From Salinimicrobium nanhaiense (GTDB lineage Bacteria > Bacteroidota > Bacteroidia > Flavobacteriales > Flavobacteriaceae): a stretch of DNA of 64,000 bases. The position numbers were made by a program, and so were the translations under genes. How positions within the stretch are numbered: position 1 is the stretch's first letter; every line of letters starts with the position of its first letter. The notes under the pieces are model-generated. The model did not search any database. It was not told where the DNA came from and saw only the letters and a list, made by a program, of their open reading frames with translations. Location of the stretch: assembly GCA_012038135.1 (NCBI GenBank), contig JAAVJQ010000003.1, forward strand, positions 124,001-188,000. Reading direction: 5' to 3'. Shown here piece after piece: positions 42,424 through 50,842 of the stretch.

Positions 42424-42783
42424 ATGAAGCAATTGACCAAAGCAGAAGAAGAGATCATGCAGATCCTTTGGGAATTAAAAGAAGCCAATGTGGCAACTAT
42501 TATAGAAGAAATGCCCGAACCTAAACCTGCCTATAATACGGTCTCCACGATCGTACGGATCCTGGAAAGCAAAGAATTTGTGGATCACCGCAAAGAAGGG
42601 AAGGGGTATATCTATTTCTCAAAAGTGGAAAAGGAGACCTATACCAACCAAAGTGTAAACAAACTGGTCGACGGATATTTTAACGGCTCTTTCAAAAGCA
42701 TGGTGTCGTTTTTCATGAAGAACAACAAAATGGATACAAAAGAACTGGAATCCATTCTCGAAGAGATCAATAAAAAAGAATAA
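42424..42783 (+). CDS. BlaI/MecI/CopY family repressor
   Basis: A 119-residue winged-helix protein: LTKAEEEIMQILWELKEANV, then KPAYNTVSTIVRILESKEFVDHRKEGKGYIYFSKV (recognition helix and wing). A C-terminal dimer helix follows. Members are cleaved by the partner M56 protease when a cell-wall or other signal is sensed. The partner starts 1 bp after its stop. The iterated TTAGTT/AACTAA sites upstream are the probable targets, giving autoregulation. Confidence 0.88.
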   Translation: MKQLTKAEEEIMQILWELKEANVATIIEEMPEPKPAYNTVSTIVRILESKEFVDHRKEGKGYIYFSKVEKETYTNQSVNKLVDGYFNGSFKSMVSFFMKNNKMDTKELESILEEINKKE

Positions 42784-42784
42784 G

Positions 42785-44149
42785 ATGCAGCACTACATTA
42801 TCCAGATCATCGTATTTCAGCTGATATTCCTACTGGTATATGAGCTACTCCTAAAGAAGGAAACTTTCTTTACTTATAATCGGGTATATCTCCTAATCAC
42901 GCCGGTTATAGCCATACTTCTTCCTTTGCTGAAGATCCCTTTGCTGCAAAGTGCCCTTCCTGCGGAAACTTTTACAATGCTTCCAGAAGTTTTGATAGGC
43001 GGAGGCGGCGAAGTCCAAACCGGCCTTAGCTCAGGTTCCGTTGCTCCTGAAGCAGATCAAACCATCAACTGGTGGCTGCTGGCCTATGGCGCAGGATTTC
43101 TCTTTAGCCTGGGAATTTTTTTCCACAAGTTTAGAGTCCTGAAGCAGTTATTTTCACATGAGCCTGTTCTTAAGACGGGAGAAATGAAGATCATTGAGGT
43201 GCCAGGCAGCACGATTGCCTGTACTTTCTACAACACTGTTTTTCTGGGAAGCGAACTTTCAGAAAAGGAGCGGGAGCAGATCCTCTCTCACGAGCTGGTA
43301 CACGTGAGGCAGCGGCATACCCTGGACCTGTTGTTCTTTGAATTCCTTAAAATCATTTTCTGGTTCAATCCTCTTATCTACATCTACCAGTCCCGCATTT
43401 CCACGATCCACGAATTCCTTGCCGATGCAGGAGTAATCAAAAATGTGGAAAAGAGGACTTATTTCGAACAGCTGCTCAATTCAGCTTTTAGTACCGAAGA
43501 CATTTCCTTTATCAATCAATTTTTTAATCATTCATTAATCAAAAAACGAATAGTTATGTTGCAAAAAAACAAATCAAAATCGACGTCCAAATTTAAATTT
43601 TTAATTATTCTGCCGCTTATGTTGGCAATGTTGACCTATGTTGCCTGTAGCTCCGGAAAATCCGTTAGCTCCACACAGGCGCCCCCACCCCCACCGGCAG
43701 CTCCGGGAACCACTGTAACAGTCACAGAAACAATAGAAGTCGACGAAAACTTACCCATTCCCTTTGCAGTAGTAGAACAGGTGCCTGTTTTTCCGGGTTG
43801 TGAAAACCTTGCTACCAGTAAGGAGCAAAAGGAATGTATGTCAAACAAGATCACAGATTTCGTCAGTAGAAATTTCAATACCAATCTTGGAAAAGAATTA
43901 GGGGTAACCGGGATAAACAGGATCTATGTAAAGTTCAAAGTTTCAAAGGATGGAGAAGTTACCAGCGTAGAATCCAGGGCACCTCATCCCAAACTTGGAG
44001 CAGAGGCAGAAAGGGTGATAAATATTTTACCAAATATGGAACCTGCTGTTCACAATGGAGAAGAAGTAGCAATTCTCTACTCTTTACCAATTGTTTTTAA
44101 TGTTCCTGAACCTGAACCGGAAAAGGAAAGCAAAGAGGGGCAGAACTAA
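42785..44149 (+). CDS. M56 (BlaR1-like) sensor protease with TonB-type C-terminal domain
   Basis: A 454-residue protein. Helices near 10-50 and 97-112 precede a zinc protease core with HELVHVRQRH (169-178) and HEFLADAGV; a fourth helix follows (FKFLIILPLMLAMLTYVAC, about 272). The sensor part is not a penicillin-binding domain. A proline-rich spacer (TQAPPPPPAAPG) leads to a TonB C-terminal-like domain (VEQVPVFPGCEN, then INRIYVKFKVSKDGEV). That kind of sensor is common in Bacteroidota. It should cleave the upstream BlaI. A related free-standing TonB-like lipoprotein lies at 46040. Confidence 0.86.
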   Translation: MQHYIIQIIVFQLIFLLVYELLLKKETFFTYNRVYLLITPVIAILLPLLKIPLLQSALPAETFTMLPEVLIGGGGEVQTGLSSGSVAPEADQTINWWLLAYGAGFLFSLGIFFHKFRVLKQLFSHEPVLKTGEMKIIEVPGSTIACTFYNTVFLGSELSEKEREQILSHELVHVRQRHTLDLLFFEFLKIIFWFNPLIYIYQSRISTIHEFLADAGVIKNVEKRTYFEQLLNSAFSTEDISFINQFFNHSLIKKRIVMLQKNKSKSTSKFKFLIILPLMLAMLTYVACSSGKSVSSTQAPPPPPAAPGTTVTVTETIEVDENLPIPFAVVEQVPVFPGCENLATSKEQKECMSNKITDFVSRNFNTNLGKELGVTGINRIYVKFKVSKDGEVTSVESRAPHPKLGAEAERVINILPNMEPAVHNGEEVAILYSLPIVFNVPEPEPEKESKEGQN

Positions 44150-44158
44150 AATGGGGGA

Positions 44159-45331
44159 ATGAAGACTACTATTTTTTTTCTTTTATTATTATTTGCAGCC
44201 ATTAAAGCCGGAGCACAAACTTCGGCTTTAAATATTGCCGATAGCCTTTATGCCGTAGGGAATTATTCCGAAGCCATAGAAGAGCTGGAAAAATCGGGCT
44301 CCAGATCTCAATCGGTTTTGCTGAAATTGGCCAGGGCACAAAAAGCAAACGGGAACGTGGCAGCAGCTCTCGAGAATTACAGAACCGTCATAGAGTCAAA
44401 TCCCGAAAGGGTATTGACGACCGTGGAATATGCACAGTTACTTTCTGCCACTGGAGAAATAAAAGCGGCAGACAGCATTTTTAAACAGCTGGTAAAAAAA
44501 TATCCCATGAATGCCAACTTTCATTATCAGCTGGGACTGGTAAAGGAAAAGCTGCAAGATTCCACTGCCATGAATCACTACAACATCACGATTCTACTCC
44601 AGAAGAACCATCAGCAGGCCTTTGCAAAAGTGGCTAAACGCGCTTTGGTTTCAGGTAAATTAATGGAGGCAGAGCGGCTTAGTAAACAGGGGCTGGAAAC
44701 AAATCCCACCAATCGAACCCTCCTTTCAATTTTAGCGCAGGCATATTACTTTCAGAAGGAATACGAATTGGCCATTGAAGAATTTGAAAAACTTGTAGTC
44801 TTGGGAGAAGGGAGTGAATTTATTCACAGTAGACTGGGTACGGCAAATTATCATTTAGAGCGGTATGAAGTCGCAATTGAACAATTCAAACAGGCTCTTA
44901 ATTTTGAAGATAAAAATCATGCTACCCATTACAGCCTCGGGAAGCTGTATGCCATCACTGGGGACTACGAAAAATCTGAATTTCATTTACTTGCTGCCAT
45001 TCTGCTCAAGGACCAGATCCTCGATGAGGAATTCACCAGCCTGGGGCTCACCTATAAACTTAAGGAACAGCCAAAAAAGGCGTTGGAGTACTTCGATAAG
45101 GCAATAAAAGAAAACCCCGATAACGAACGGGCATTGTTTGAACGTGCTATAGCCGGAGACTCCTATTATAAAGATCTTGAAACACGTTTAAAATTGTATG
45201 AAGCATATCTGGAGAAATACGAAACTGCAGGTGATTCCTATCTTAGGAAACTGGCGAAAAGAAGAGTAAAGGATATCCGGGAGGAAATTCATCTGAATGC
45301 TTCCGGACAGGGAGCTACTATTCCCAAATAG
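44159..45331 (+). CDS. Exported TPR protein
   Basis: A 390-residue protein with a signal peptide (TTIFFLLLLFAAIKAGAQ) and about eight or nine tetratricopeptide repeats, such as QSVLLKLARAQKANGNVAAALENY and HSRLGTANYHLERYEVAIEQFK. It probably mediates protein-protein contacts in the periplasm. It lies 9 bp after the M56 gene and is therefore the third gene of that operon, possibly part of the same envelope-stress response. Confidence 0.85.
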   Translation: MKTTIFFLLLLFAAIKAGAQTSALNIADSLYAVGNYSEAIEELEKSGSRSQSVLLKLARAQKANGNVAAALENYRTVIESNPERVLTTVEYAQLLSATGEIKAADSIFKQLVKKYPMNANFHYQLGLVKEKLQDSTAMNHYNITILLQKNHQQAFAKVAKRALVSGKLMEAERLSKQGLETNPTNRTLLSILAQAYYFQKEYELAIEEFEKLVVLGEGSEFIHSRLGTANYHLERYEVAIEQFKQALNFEDKNHATHYSLGKLYAITGDYEKSEFHLLAAILLKDQILDEEFTSLGLTYKLKEQPKKALEYFDKAIKENPDNERALFERAIAGDSYYKDLETRLKLYEAYLEKYETAGDSYLRKLAKRRVKDIREEIHLNASGQGATIPK

Positions 45332-45395
45332 AATTTGATTTAAACCATTAGAAATAATTTTAGTAAAAAATGTTATCTTGTAAATCAACTTCTAT

Positions 45396-45620
45396 ATGAT
45401 GATAGATTTTAAAAAATATATAGGAATAGATCCTGATGTTCGTTTTGGGAAGCCTATTCTAAAGGGAACTCGAATTTCTGTATATGACGTTCTGGCGTGG
45501 ATGGCTGAGGGAATGTCTGTGCAGGAGATTATTCATGATTTTCCTGAATTAGAAGAGGAACAAATTAAAGCCTGTCTTGCTTATGCTGCCGAGAAAGAAA
45601 ATAAACTGAGAGTAGTATAA
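45396..45620 (+). CDS. DUF433 family antitoxin-like protein
   Basis: A 74-residue protein of the DUF433 fold: IGIDPDVRFGKPILKGTRISVYDVLAWMAEGMSV is the usual core, a homeodomain-like DNA-binding segment. Such genes are found directly before DUF5615 PIN-like genes and act as putative antitoxins. Its end shares the base of the following ATG. A TATCTTG element near 45375 may be its promoter. Confidence 0.85.
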   Translation: MMIDFKKYIGIDPDVRFGKPILKGTRISVYDVLAWMAEGMSVQEIIHDFPELEEEQIKACLAYAAEKENKLRVV

Positions 45621-45955
45621 TGAAATTGTTGCTCGACCAGAATATATCTTTCCGATTGGTGGATAGAATTGTGGGACAATATCCCGGTTCAGCGCAGGTA
45701 AGACATTTAAATCTGGAAAATTCTTCAGATCTGGGAATATGGAAATTTGCTAAGGAAAACAAATTCTCAATCCTCACCTTCGATACCGTTTTCCTTGAAT
45801 TTGCTAATATTTTTGGTCATCCACCAAAAGTTATATGGTTAAGAGGAGGTAATGCTTCTACATCTACCATAGAGAAGATTCTTGGGAATCGATTTGAAAT
45901 TATACAAGACTTCCTGGTAAAAAATAAAAAACTCTCCTGTCTCACTTTGAGATAA
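45620..45955 (+). CDS. DUF5615 PIN-like putative toxin
   Basis: A 111-residue protein with LLLDQNISFRLVD at the N-terminus and DLGIWKFAKENKFSILTFDTVF, the acidic residues of a PIN-like nuclease. KVIWLRGGNASTSTIEKIL is typical of DUF5615. It probably cleaves RNA when freed from its DUF433 partner. The 1-bp overlap supports tight co-expression. Confidence 0.82.
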   Translation: MKLLLDQNISFRLVDRIVGQYPGSAQVRHLNLENSSDLGIWKFAKENKFSILTFDTVFLEFANIFGHPPKVIWLRGGNASTSTIEKILGNRFEIIQDFLVKNKKLSCLTLR

Positions 45956-46012
45956 TGGTCTTCTAATTTTTCACAAGCAGGAGAAAACTTTCCTCAAACT
46001 GCTTAAATTCAC

Positions 46013-46020
46013 TATTTTTG
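46013..46020 (+). promoter_or_regulatory. -7 element of the TonB-like lipoprotein gene
   Basis: TATTTTTG matches TAnnTTTG, 19 bp before the ATG at 46040. Confidence 0.5.
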
Positions 46021-46039
46021 AGCTAAGTTTCCGTCCTGA

Positions 46040-46519
46040 ATGAAGAAAACTTTACTCTTATTGGTGCTGTGCTTTCTTTTCGTCTCCTGTGAGGAATTCC
46101 AGACGCGAAAAATATCTTCGGAAGAGATCCTTTCTGAAGAGACCCGCGACTTCAACTGGCATGAAGTAGATCAATACCCTGCCTTTGCCGAATGCCGGAA
46201 TATCACAGAAGTGGAAGCGGCAAAAATCTGCTTTGGGAACAAAGTTTCACAATACTTCTTTTCCCGGCTCGAAGCCAAACAACCGGTTGTAACTACAGAG
46301 ATCGATGATACCTTATATCTCTACCTAAAGATCTCAGAAAAAGGAATTCCGGCCATTGATTCTATGGAGATAGATTCCGTTGTACTCGACCAGTTGCCGG
46401 AGATAAAAACATGGCTTACCCGTAGCGTGGATTCCCTGCCAAAGATCTATCCCGCCACAAAACGTGGAATTCCCGTAAAAACCACCTTTAGAATGCCGGT
46501 GGTGATCAAGGCGGAATAA
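46040..46519 (+). CDS. Lipoprotein with degenerate TonB C-terminal-like domain
   Basis: A 159-residue lipoprotein (lipobox FVSC, Cys17). HEVDQYPAFAECRN followed by ICFGNKVSQYFFSRL parallels the C-terminal domain of the M56 protein at 42785 (VEQVPVFPGCEN, ECMSNKITDFVSRN), and LYLYLKISEKGIPAID continues it. Thus it looks like a free-standing form of that sensor domain. Function unknown; it could modulate or compete with the sensor. Confidence 0.65.
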   Translation: MKKTLLLLVLCFLFVSCEEFQTRKISSEEILSEETRDFNWHEVDQYPAFAECRNITEVEAAKICFGNKVSQYFFSRLEAKQPVVTTEIDDTLYLYLKISEKGIPAIDSMEIDSVVLDQLPEIKTWLTRSVDSLPKIYPATKRGIPVKTTFRMPVVIKAE

Positions 46520-46829
46520 TTTAGTGTTCAGTGTTCAGTGCTCAGTGGTCACTATCAGCTTGCCTGAACAGCGGGACTACCGTGCAGTATGAATTTGGCA
46601 ATTTTATTGACTGTATCGTGCAAGTGTGTGGAGCAAAAAAAGCCCGGGCGGGGCGCAATATTTTTAGCCGGGGTTTTAATCCCGGGAACATAAAAGCCCC
46701 CTCTAGAAAGGGAGCCCCAGCGGGGCGAAATATTGGTAGCCCGGGGTGAAACCCCGGGATCAAAAAATGCCCCCTCCAAAAAGAGCCCGGCGGGGCGCAA
46801 TATTAATAGCCCGGGGTTTTAACCACGGG
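46520..46829. repeat. Simple TCAGTG repeats and three copies of a ~71-bp GC-rich palindromic repeat
   Basis: After the stop codon a string of TTCAGTG/CTCAGTG units (about 46524-46552) appears. Copies of a GC-rich unit (CGGGGCG, AATATT, then TAGCCC-GGGG and CCCGGG arms) occupy about 46648-46686, 46720-46758 and 46790-46829, with period about 70-72 bp. The arms, such as CCCGGGGTGAAACCCCGGG, fold as hairpins. At 46851-46879 a different element, GAGCCCTGTAAGGGCGACAC, follows. These are dispersed intergenic repeats and not genes. Confidence 0.75.
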
Positions 46830-47010
46830 TTTAAAAAGAACCAGATGACCAGAGCCCTGTAAGGGCGACACCTATAGCCTCGAAATGTATTATTAAAATT
46901 AGTCTTTGATAGTGATCAGGAAAAAGGGCAGTAAGCAGTTAGCAGTCGGCAGTAAATTTGTTTAAACATAGACTATAGCAATTCGAAGTGCGAATTCTTT
47001 GTCCTTCAAA

Positions 47011-47162
47011 GTCCCCCCGTCCCCTCGTCCCCAAGTCCCCCAGTCTCCAAGTCCCAATGTCCCCTCGTCCCCAAGTCCCCAACTCCCCAAGTCCCCAACT
47101 CCCCAAGTCCCCTCGTCCCCAAGTCCCCTCGTCCCCAACTCCCCTCGTCCCCAAGTCCTCAA
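47011..47162. repeat. Octanucleotide array (19 units of GTCCCCNN), G-quadruplex type on the reverse strand
   Basis: Nineteen 8-bp units, mostly GTCCCCAA, GTCCCCTC and CTCCCCAA, occupy 152 bp and end 2 bp before the stop codon of the outer-membrane protein gene. In the mRNA of that gene the array would read as G-runs of four separated by 3-4 bases, which is suited to form a quadruplex. The flanking 46880-47010 has no gene. Confidence 0.85.
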
Positions 47163-47164
47163 CT

Positions 47165-48037
47165 TTAGAGATTGTACTTATATCCCACTGTAAAATCCAG
47201 CGGAAAGCTCCCGTTGCTGTCCCAAACAATGGCAAAAATGTCATTATAGCCAAGGGTGATAAAACTTTTTGGCGTGATCTGTATATCACTGCCTACGCCA
47301 AAACTAAAGGGTGCCGTAAAGGTGAAACCATTATCATCCCTGATCGCGATCACCTCCCCCTGATCATTGGTGACAGGGATCTTATCTTCGGAATAGAAGA
47401 ATGTCGCAAGTTTGGTATTGATATGAAGATCAAAGTTGGAAAAGTATAGAGCTTTGAACCGGTAATTTAGGGAAAGCTGCGTCGAAGTATAGCGATAATC
47501 GTCCTGCTTAAAAGAATGCCTTAACTGCACAAAAGCCGAATGCCTTGGCGCCAGATTGGGATCGTAGAATTCATATTCCAGTCCTACAACTGGGGCCAGT
47601 ACATTATCGGGATTTTCTGTATAAATGTTATTGGAGAGTCCGGTAAAGAGGCCTATGCGGTGATGAATATCATCTGAGGCCTCATTGGCAACATAGTCTT
47701 CCTGCACCCTGGCATTATAGGTGTTGGTGAAATGTTTGAGGCTGTACAATACAAAAAGCACATCCCGGGTTTTCATTTCTGCGTCTGCCGTAAGTTCCTG
47801 TAGTTGCTGTTTATATTCCTCATTTCCGTCAGTATTTTTTAGCTCGATGAGGCGGTCCTTCTTTTGAACAAAATAACGGTATTTATGATCTTTTTCTGTC
47901 CAATACAGGCTTAGCGGCCCGTTCACTTCTCTTTTTAACTGTAGGGTATCCTTATCGATAATGAAGGTTTCCTGTGCAAAAAGCGGAAATACCGCACACA
48001 TAAAAAACGCGAAAAAAATGATCCTTAAATACTGCAT
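47165..48037 (-). CDS. Putative outer-membrane beta-barrel protein
   Basis: A 290-residue protein with a signal peptide (LRIIFFAFFMCAVFPLFAQ). The first 100 residues are a mixed domain with a coiled segment (IELKNTDGNEEYKQQLQEL); the rest is amphipathic beta strands (SAFVQLRHSFKQDDYRYTSTQLSLNYRF) ending YKYNL, in the manner of outer-membrane barrels. No specific family recognised. The octanucleotide array begins directly after its stop, so it lies in the 3' untranslated RNA. A -7-like TATCTTTA is at 48064-48057. Confidence 0.68.
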   Translation of the reverse strand: MQYLRIIFFAFFMCAVFPLFAQETFIIDKDTLQLKREVNGPLSLYWTEKDHKYRYFVQKKDRLIELKNTDGNEEYKQQLQELTADAEMKTRDVLFVLYSLKHFTNTYNARVQEDYVANEASDDIHHRIGLFTGLSNNIYTENPDNVLAPVVGLEYEFYDPNLAPRHSAFVQLRHSFKQDDYRYTSTQLSLNYRFKALYFSNFDLHINTKLATFFYSEDKIPVTNDQGEVIAIRDDNGFTFTAPFSFGVGSDIQITPKSFITLGYNDIFAIVWDSNGSFPLDFTVGYKYNL

Positions 48038-48056
48038 TCTTGGGACTCAGGTAAAT

Positions 48057-48064
48057 TAAAGATA
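48057..48064 (-). promoter_or_regulatory. -7 element of the outer-membrane protein gene
   Basis: Reverse-strand TATCTTTA matches TAnnTTTR, 19 bp from the ATG at 48037. Confidence 0.4.
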
Positions 48065-48085
48065 ATAAAAATATCGGGCCACCTG

Positions 48086-49219
48086 CTACTTTTTGAACCT
48101 GCGGCCCTTCCATTCGTATCCCGAAAATATAGATAAAATAACGACTGAACTGCTAAAGAAAGGATAAATCATGCTGCTCCAAAAATAGCTTTTAAGGCTG
48201 CTTTCCCTGCCAAAGAAGTTTGCAGCTCTAAAAATCAACAGGAAGTCAACGTTAAATTTGAACAGGAACATCCCCAAAAAAACAGTATGGGGAAAAACGC
48301 CAAAGATCATGGCAATAAATACTGCGGAAAGCAAAAAGTTCATCAGGAACACTATTAATCCAACAGCCTTCCCAAAACTGTTCTTTGTTGCCGAAGTCTT
48401 TCCTGCCCACCTGATGCGCTGCGAGAACATTTGTCCTACTCCTGAAGCCGGGGAGGTAGCGACAACAGCTTCAGGGGATTTTAAAAAGGCAATTTTCAGC
48501 CCCTTTTGCTGAAACTTCTCCAGCAAAAAGACATCATCTCCACTGGCAATGGCAGAATTGCCTTCAAAACCATTTACTTCCAAAAATACCTTTTTTGAGT
48601 AGCAAAAATTTGCGCCGTTGCACATAAAAGGAATCCTGACTCCGAAGCTTCCGAGTGTGGCGCTCTGCAGACTGAAAAAATCCATTTCCTGAAACCTTCG
48701 CCAAAATCCCATTTTTGGCACCTCAGCCTTCAGCATTACCGGCCCGGCAACCACATCGGCTTCTGTTTCTGTAATGAGGGCATTGAATTCCTGCAACCAG
48801 GCTTCCGGAACAGCACAATCTGCATCGGTAGTAAGAATATACTCCATTTTTGCCACTTCAATGGCAGTTTGGAGTGCATCTTTTTTCGGGCTGCCTGATT
48901 TTCGGATGTTCTGCAACAGCTGCACCTTTAGCTCAGGATGCTTCCGCCGGAAGTCTTCACAAATTGCTTCCGAAGCATCATCCGAAGCATCATTGATGAG
49001 CAGGATCTCATATTTTTCAGCAGGATAATTCAGCTTCCGCAGGGAATTGAATAATAACGGCAGATTTTCAGCTTCATTCCGCAGCGGAATCACTATCGAA
49101 AAAGTGGTTTCTGGAGCTGAATTTATTCCGAAGAAAACAGGAAGCTGGTAAGTTCCGTACAGCAGGAAGAGCATGGTTAGCACGTAGAGCAGCGTAATGA
49201 CTACAGCCGCCGCGATCAT
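48086..49219 (-). CDS. Family 2 glycosyltransferase, membrane-bound
   Basis: A 377-residue protein: N-terminal helix, then a GT-A domain with FSIVIPLRNEAENL, LLINDASDD, the metal-binding TDADCA and the acceptor motif QRIRWAGK; two or three helices follow (VGLIVFLMNFLLSAVFIAMIF). It transfers a sugar to a lipid or polysaccharide at the inner membrane. It overlaps the next gene by 4 bp, so the two act together, probably in envelope lipid or glycan synthesis. Confidence 0.87.
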   Translation of the reverse strand: MIAAAVVITLLYVLTMLFLLYGTYQLPVFFGINSAPETTFSIVIPLRNEAENLPLLFNSLRKLNYPAEKYEILLINDASDDASEAICEDFRRKHPELKVQLLQNIRKSGSPKKDALQTAIEVAKMEYILTTDADCAVPEAWLQEFNALITETEADVVAGPVMLKAEVPKMGFWRRFQEMDFFSLQSATLGSFGVRIPFMCNGANFCYSKKVFLEVNGFEGNSAIASGDDVFLLEKFQQKGLKIAFLKSPEAVVATSPASGVGQMFSQRIRWAGKTSATKNSFGKAVGLIVFLMNFLLSAVFIAMIFGVFPHTVFLGMFLFKFNVDFLLIFRAANFFGRESSLKSYFWSSMIYPFFSSSVVILSIFSGYEWKGRRFKK

Positions 49220-50181
49220 GCTACGGCGTGCTTTGCTTTTTTATATCGCAGAACGTAATAACTTCCCGCCAGCCCCGGCAGCCCAAAATTGAGGATCCAT
49301 ACGGTAAGTACAATGGTAAGGACAATGATCTGTGGTACCTGCAAAAATCCAAAGATCCAGACTCCGAATCCGCCTTTTATAAAAGCGTCAAAAATGATCA
49401 TGGTGGGGATGATGGAGGCCAAAATATAGGTGCTAAAAACAGCGGAGATCAACAGGGGATAAGAGACATCGATCTTGAACTGTACCAGTAAAAAATAGAA
49501 CTGATGCGTAAAAATGAGGAATCTCAAACTTGCGAACAGAATGGTCTTCCACCTTATCTCTTTGGAGACCTTATGGAAAGATTCTTCCAGCCGTTTGACA
49601 GAATACCCCTTGAGCCTTATCTTGAATTTCTTCATGATGATGTACAAAATGAAGGGCGCCAGTAAAAGACCTATCACGAGGATGGCGTTAAAAACGGGCA
49701 GGGGCAGGTCTAATTTTGTAATGAGGAAAAGCAAGCCGACAATTCCGAAGAAATAAGTGGCAAACAACTGGGCCATATTTCCGAGGAAATTTAGAAAGAT
49801 CACCTTTCTCCAGGCGGCGCGGGTATAATAAAGACATTTAGCTCCATACTCTCCAATGCGGCTGGGAGTGAAAATAGCAGCGGTAAAGGATGCCAGGCTT
49901 TCCCGCGTAGCGGATTTAAAGGAATTCTCCCGCACGTGTCTGCTCAGATTTTGCCATTTAAGTATTTCAAAATACCAGTTAAAAATGGAAAAGATCACCA
50001 GGATAGCAATATTGGTAAACGAGAAGATGCTGTATTGCTCAAGCATATCCACAAATTGATCAAAATTCATGGTTTCATCCCTGGTTACCTTGTACCAAAT
50101 AAATGATACTGCGGCTACTACCACCAGGACCTTGAGCACTAGTGAGAAGAATTGATTAGCTTTGTGCGAGGTAATTCGCAT
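49216..50181 (-). CDS. Lysylphosphatidylglycerol synthetase-like membrane protein (UPF0104)
   Basis: A 321-residue protein with about eight helices. RESLASFTAAIFTPSRIGEYGAKCLYY is the hallmark of the flippase-like part of MprF/UPF0104 proteins, which move lipids across the inner membrane; the catalytic half of MprF is absent. With the glycosyltransferase it likely forms a lipid glycosylation and translocation pair. Confidence 0.83.
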   Translation of the reverse strand: MRITSHKANQFFSLVLKVLVVVAAVSFIWYKVTRDETMNFDQFVDMLEQYSIFSFTNIAILVIFSIFNWYFEILKWQNLSRHVRENSFKSATRESLASFTAAIFTPSRIGEYGAKCLYYTRAAWRKVIFLNFLGNMAQLFATYFFGIVGLLFLITKLDLPLPVFNAILVIGLLLAPFILYIIMKKFKIRLKGYSVKRLEESFHKVSKEIRWKTILFASLRFLIFTHQFYFLLVQFKIDVSYPLLISAVFSTYILASIIPTMIIFDAFIKGGFGVWIFGFLQVPQIIVLTIVLTVWILNFGLPGLAGSYYVLRYKKAKHAVA

Positions 50182-50255
50182 GAATTATTTTAAAGAACCG
50201 GGTGAATAACCGGCAAAATCACCGGCAGGTTTGAATCTGCAATATTACGAAGCTT

Positions 50256-50813
50256 TTGAATAACGAAAAAATCATTTTAGGAATTGATCCGGGAACCACC
50301 ATTATGGGGTTTGGGCTCATCAAGATTGTAAATCGCAAAATGACCTTTTTGCAGCTCAATGAACTGCAACTTCAAAAATACGAAGATCCATACGTGAAGC
50401 TGAAATTAATTTTTGAACGCACCATAGAACTTATCGACACCTGGCACCCCGATGAGATCGCTATTGAAGCTCCTTTCTTCGGAAAGAATGTGCAATCCAT
50501 GTTGAAATTGGGACGCGCTCAGGGAGTGGCGATGGCGGCAGGATTGAGCCGTGAAGTTCCCGTTACAGAGTACTCTCCAAAGAAGATCAAAATGGCCATC
50601 ACCGGAAACGGAAACGCCAGCAAGGAACAGGTGGCCGCAATGCTGAAAAGCCTGCTCTCCCTGAAATCCCTCCCCAAAAACCTCGACGCCACCGACGGAC
50701 TCGCAGCTGCGGTTTGCCACTTTTACAACTCCGGAAAAGTGGAAATAGGCAAGAGCTATTCTGGCTGGGAAGCTTTTGTGAAACAAAATCCGGGAAAGCT
50801 CAATAAACAATGA
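50256..50813 (+). CDS. ruvC: Crossover junction endodeoxyribonuclease RuvC
   Basis: A 185-residue RNase H-fold resolvase. LGIDPGTTIMGFGLI carries the first catalytic Asp (11); IAIEAPFFGKNVQSMLKLGRAQGVA has the second Glu; the last acid pair is in LDATDGLAAAVCHF. RuvC cuts Holliday junctions with RuvAB. The only possible start that retains Asp11 is TTG at 50256, because a TGA closes the frame just upstream. The stop codon (50811-50813) directly adjoins the inverted repeat flanking the next gene. Confidence 0.93.
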   Translation: MNNEKIILGIDPGTTIMGFGLIKIVNRKMTFLQLNELQLQKYEDPYVKLKLIFERTIELIDTWHPDEIAIEAPFFGKNVQSMLKLGRAQGVAMAAGLSREVPVTEYSPKKIKMAITGNGNASKEQVAAMLKSLLSLKSLPKNLDATDGLAAAVCHFYNSGKVEIGKSYSGWEAFVKQNPGKLNKQ

Positions 50814-50827
50814 ACAATTAGCAATAA
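50814..50827 (+). repeat. Left arm of 14-bp inverted repeat flanking the four-helix-bundle gene
   Basis: ACAATTAGCAATAA (50814-50827) is the exact reverse complement of TTATTGCTAATTGT at 51222-51235, so the gene at 50843-51202 is bounded by a perfect inverted repeat. The left arm starts at the base after the ruvC stop. Confidence 0.8.
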
Positions 50828-50842
50828 TCAAATTAATTTGCC

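Noticed and set aside
46542..46800. Open frames in the GC-rich repeat region
   Set aside because: They arise from the repeats; the translated Gly/Pro/Ala-rich text repeats with the unit and has no independent support.
47341..47352. TGATCGCGATCA, a perfect FNR-type core
   Set aside because: It lies inside the coding sequence at 47165-48037, with no -7 element at the fixed distance and no TCATA extension before a gene start.
46939..47449. Long open frames on both strands across the GTCCCCNN array
   Set aside because: They come from the stop-free octanucleotide repeat; no start signal or plausible protein, and the real gene is the outer-membrane protein on the reverse strand.
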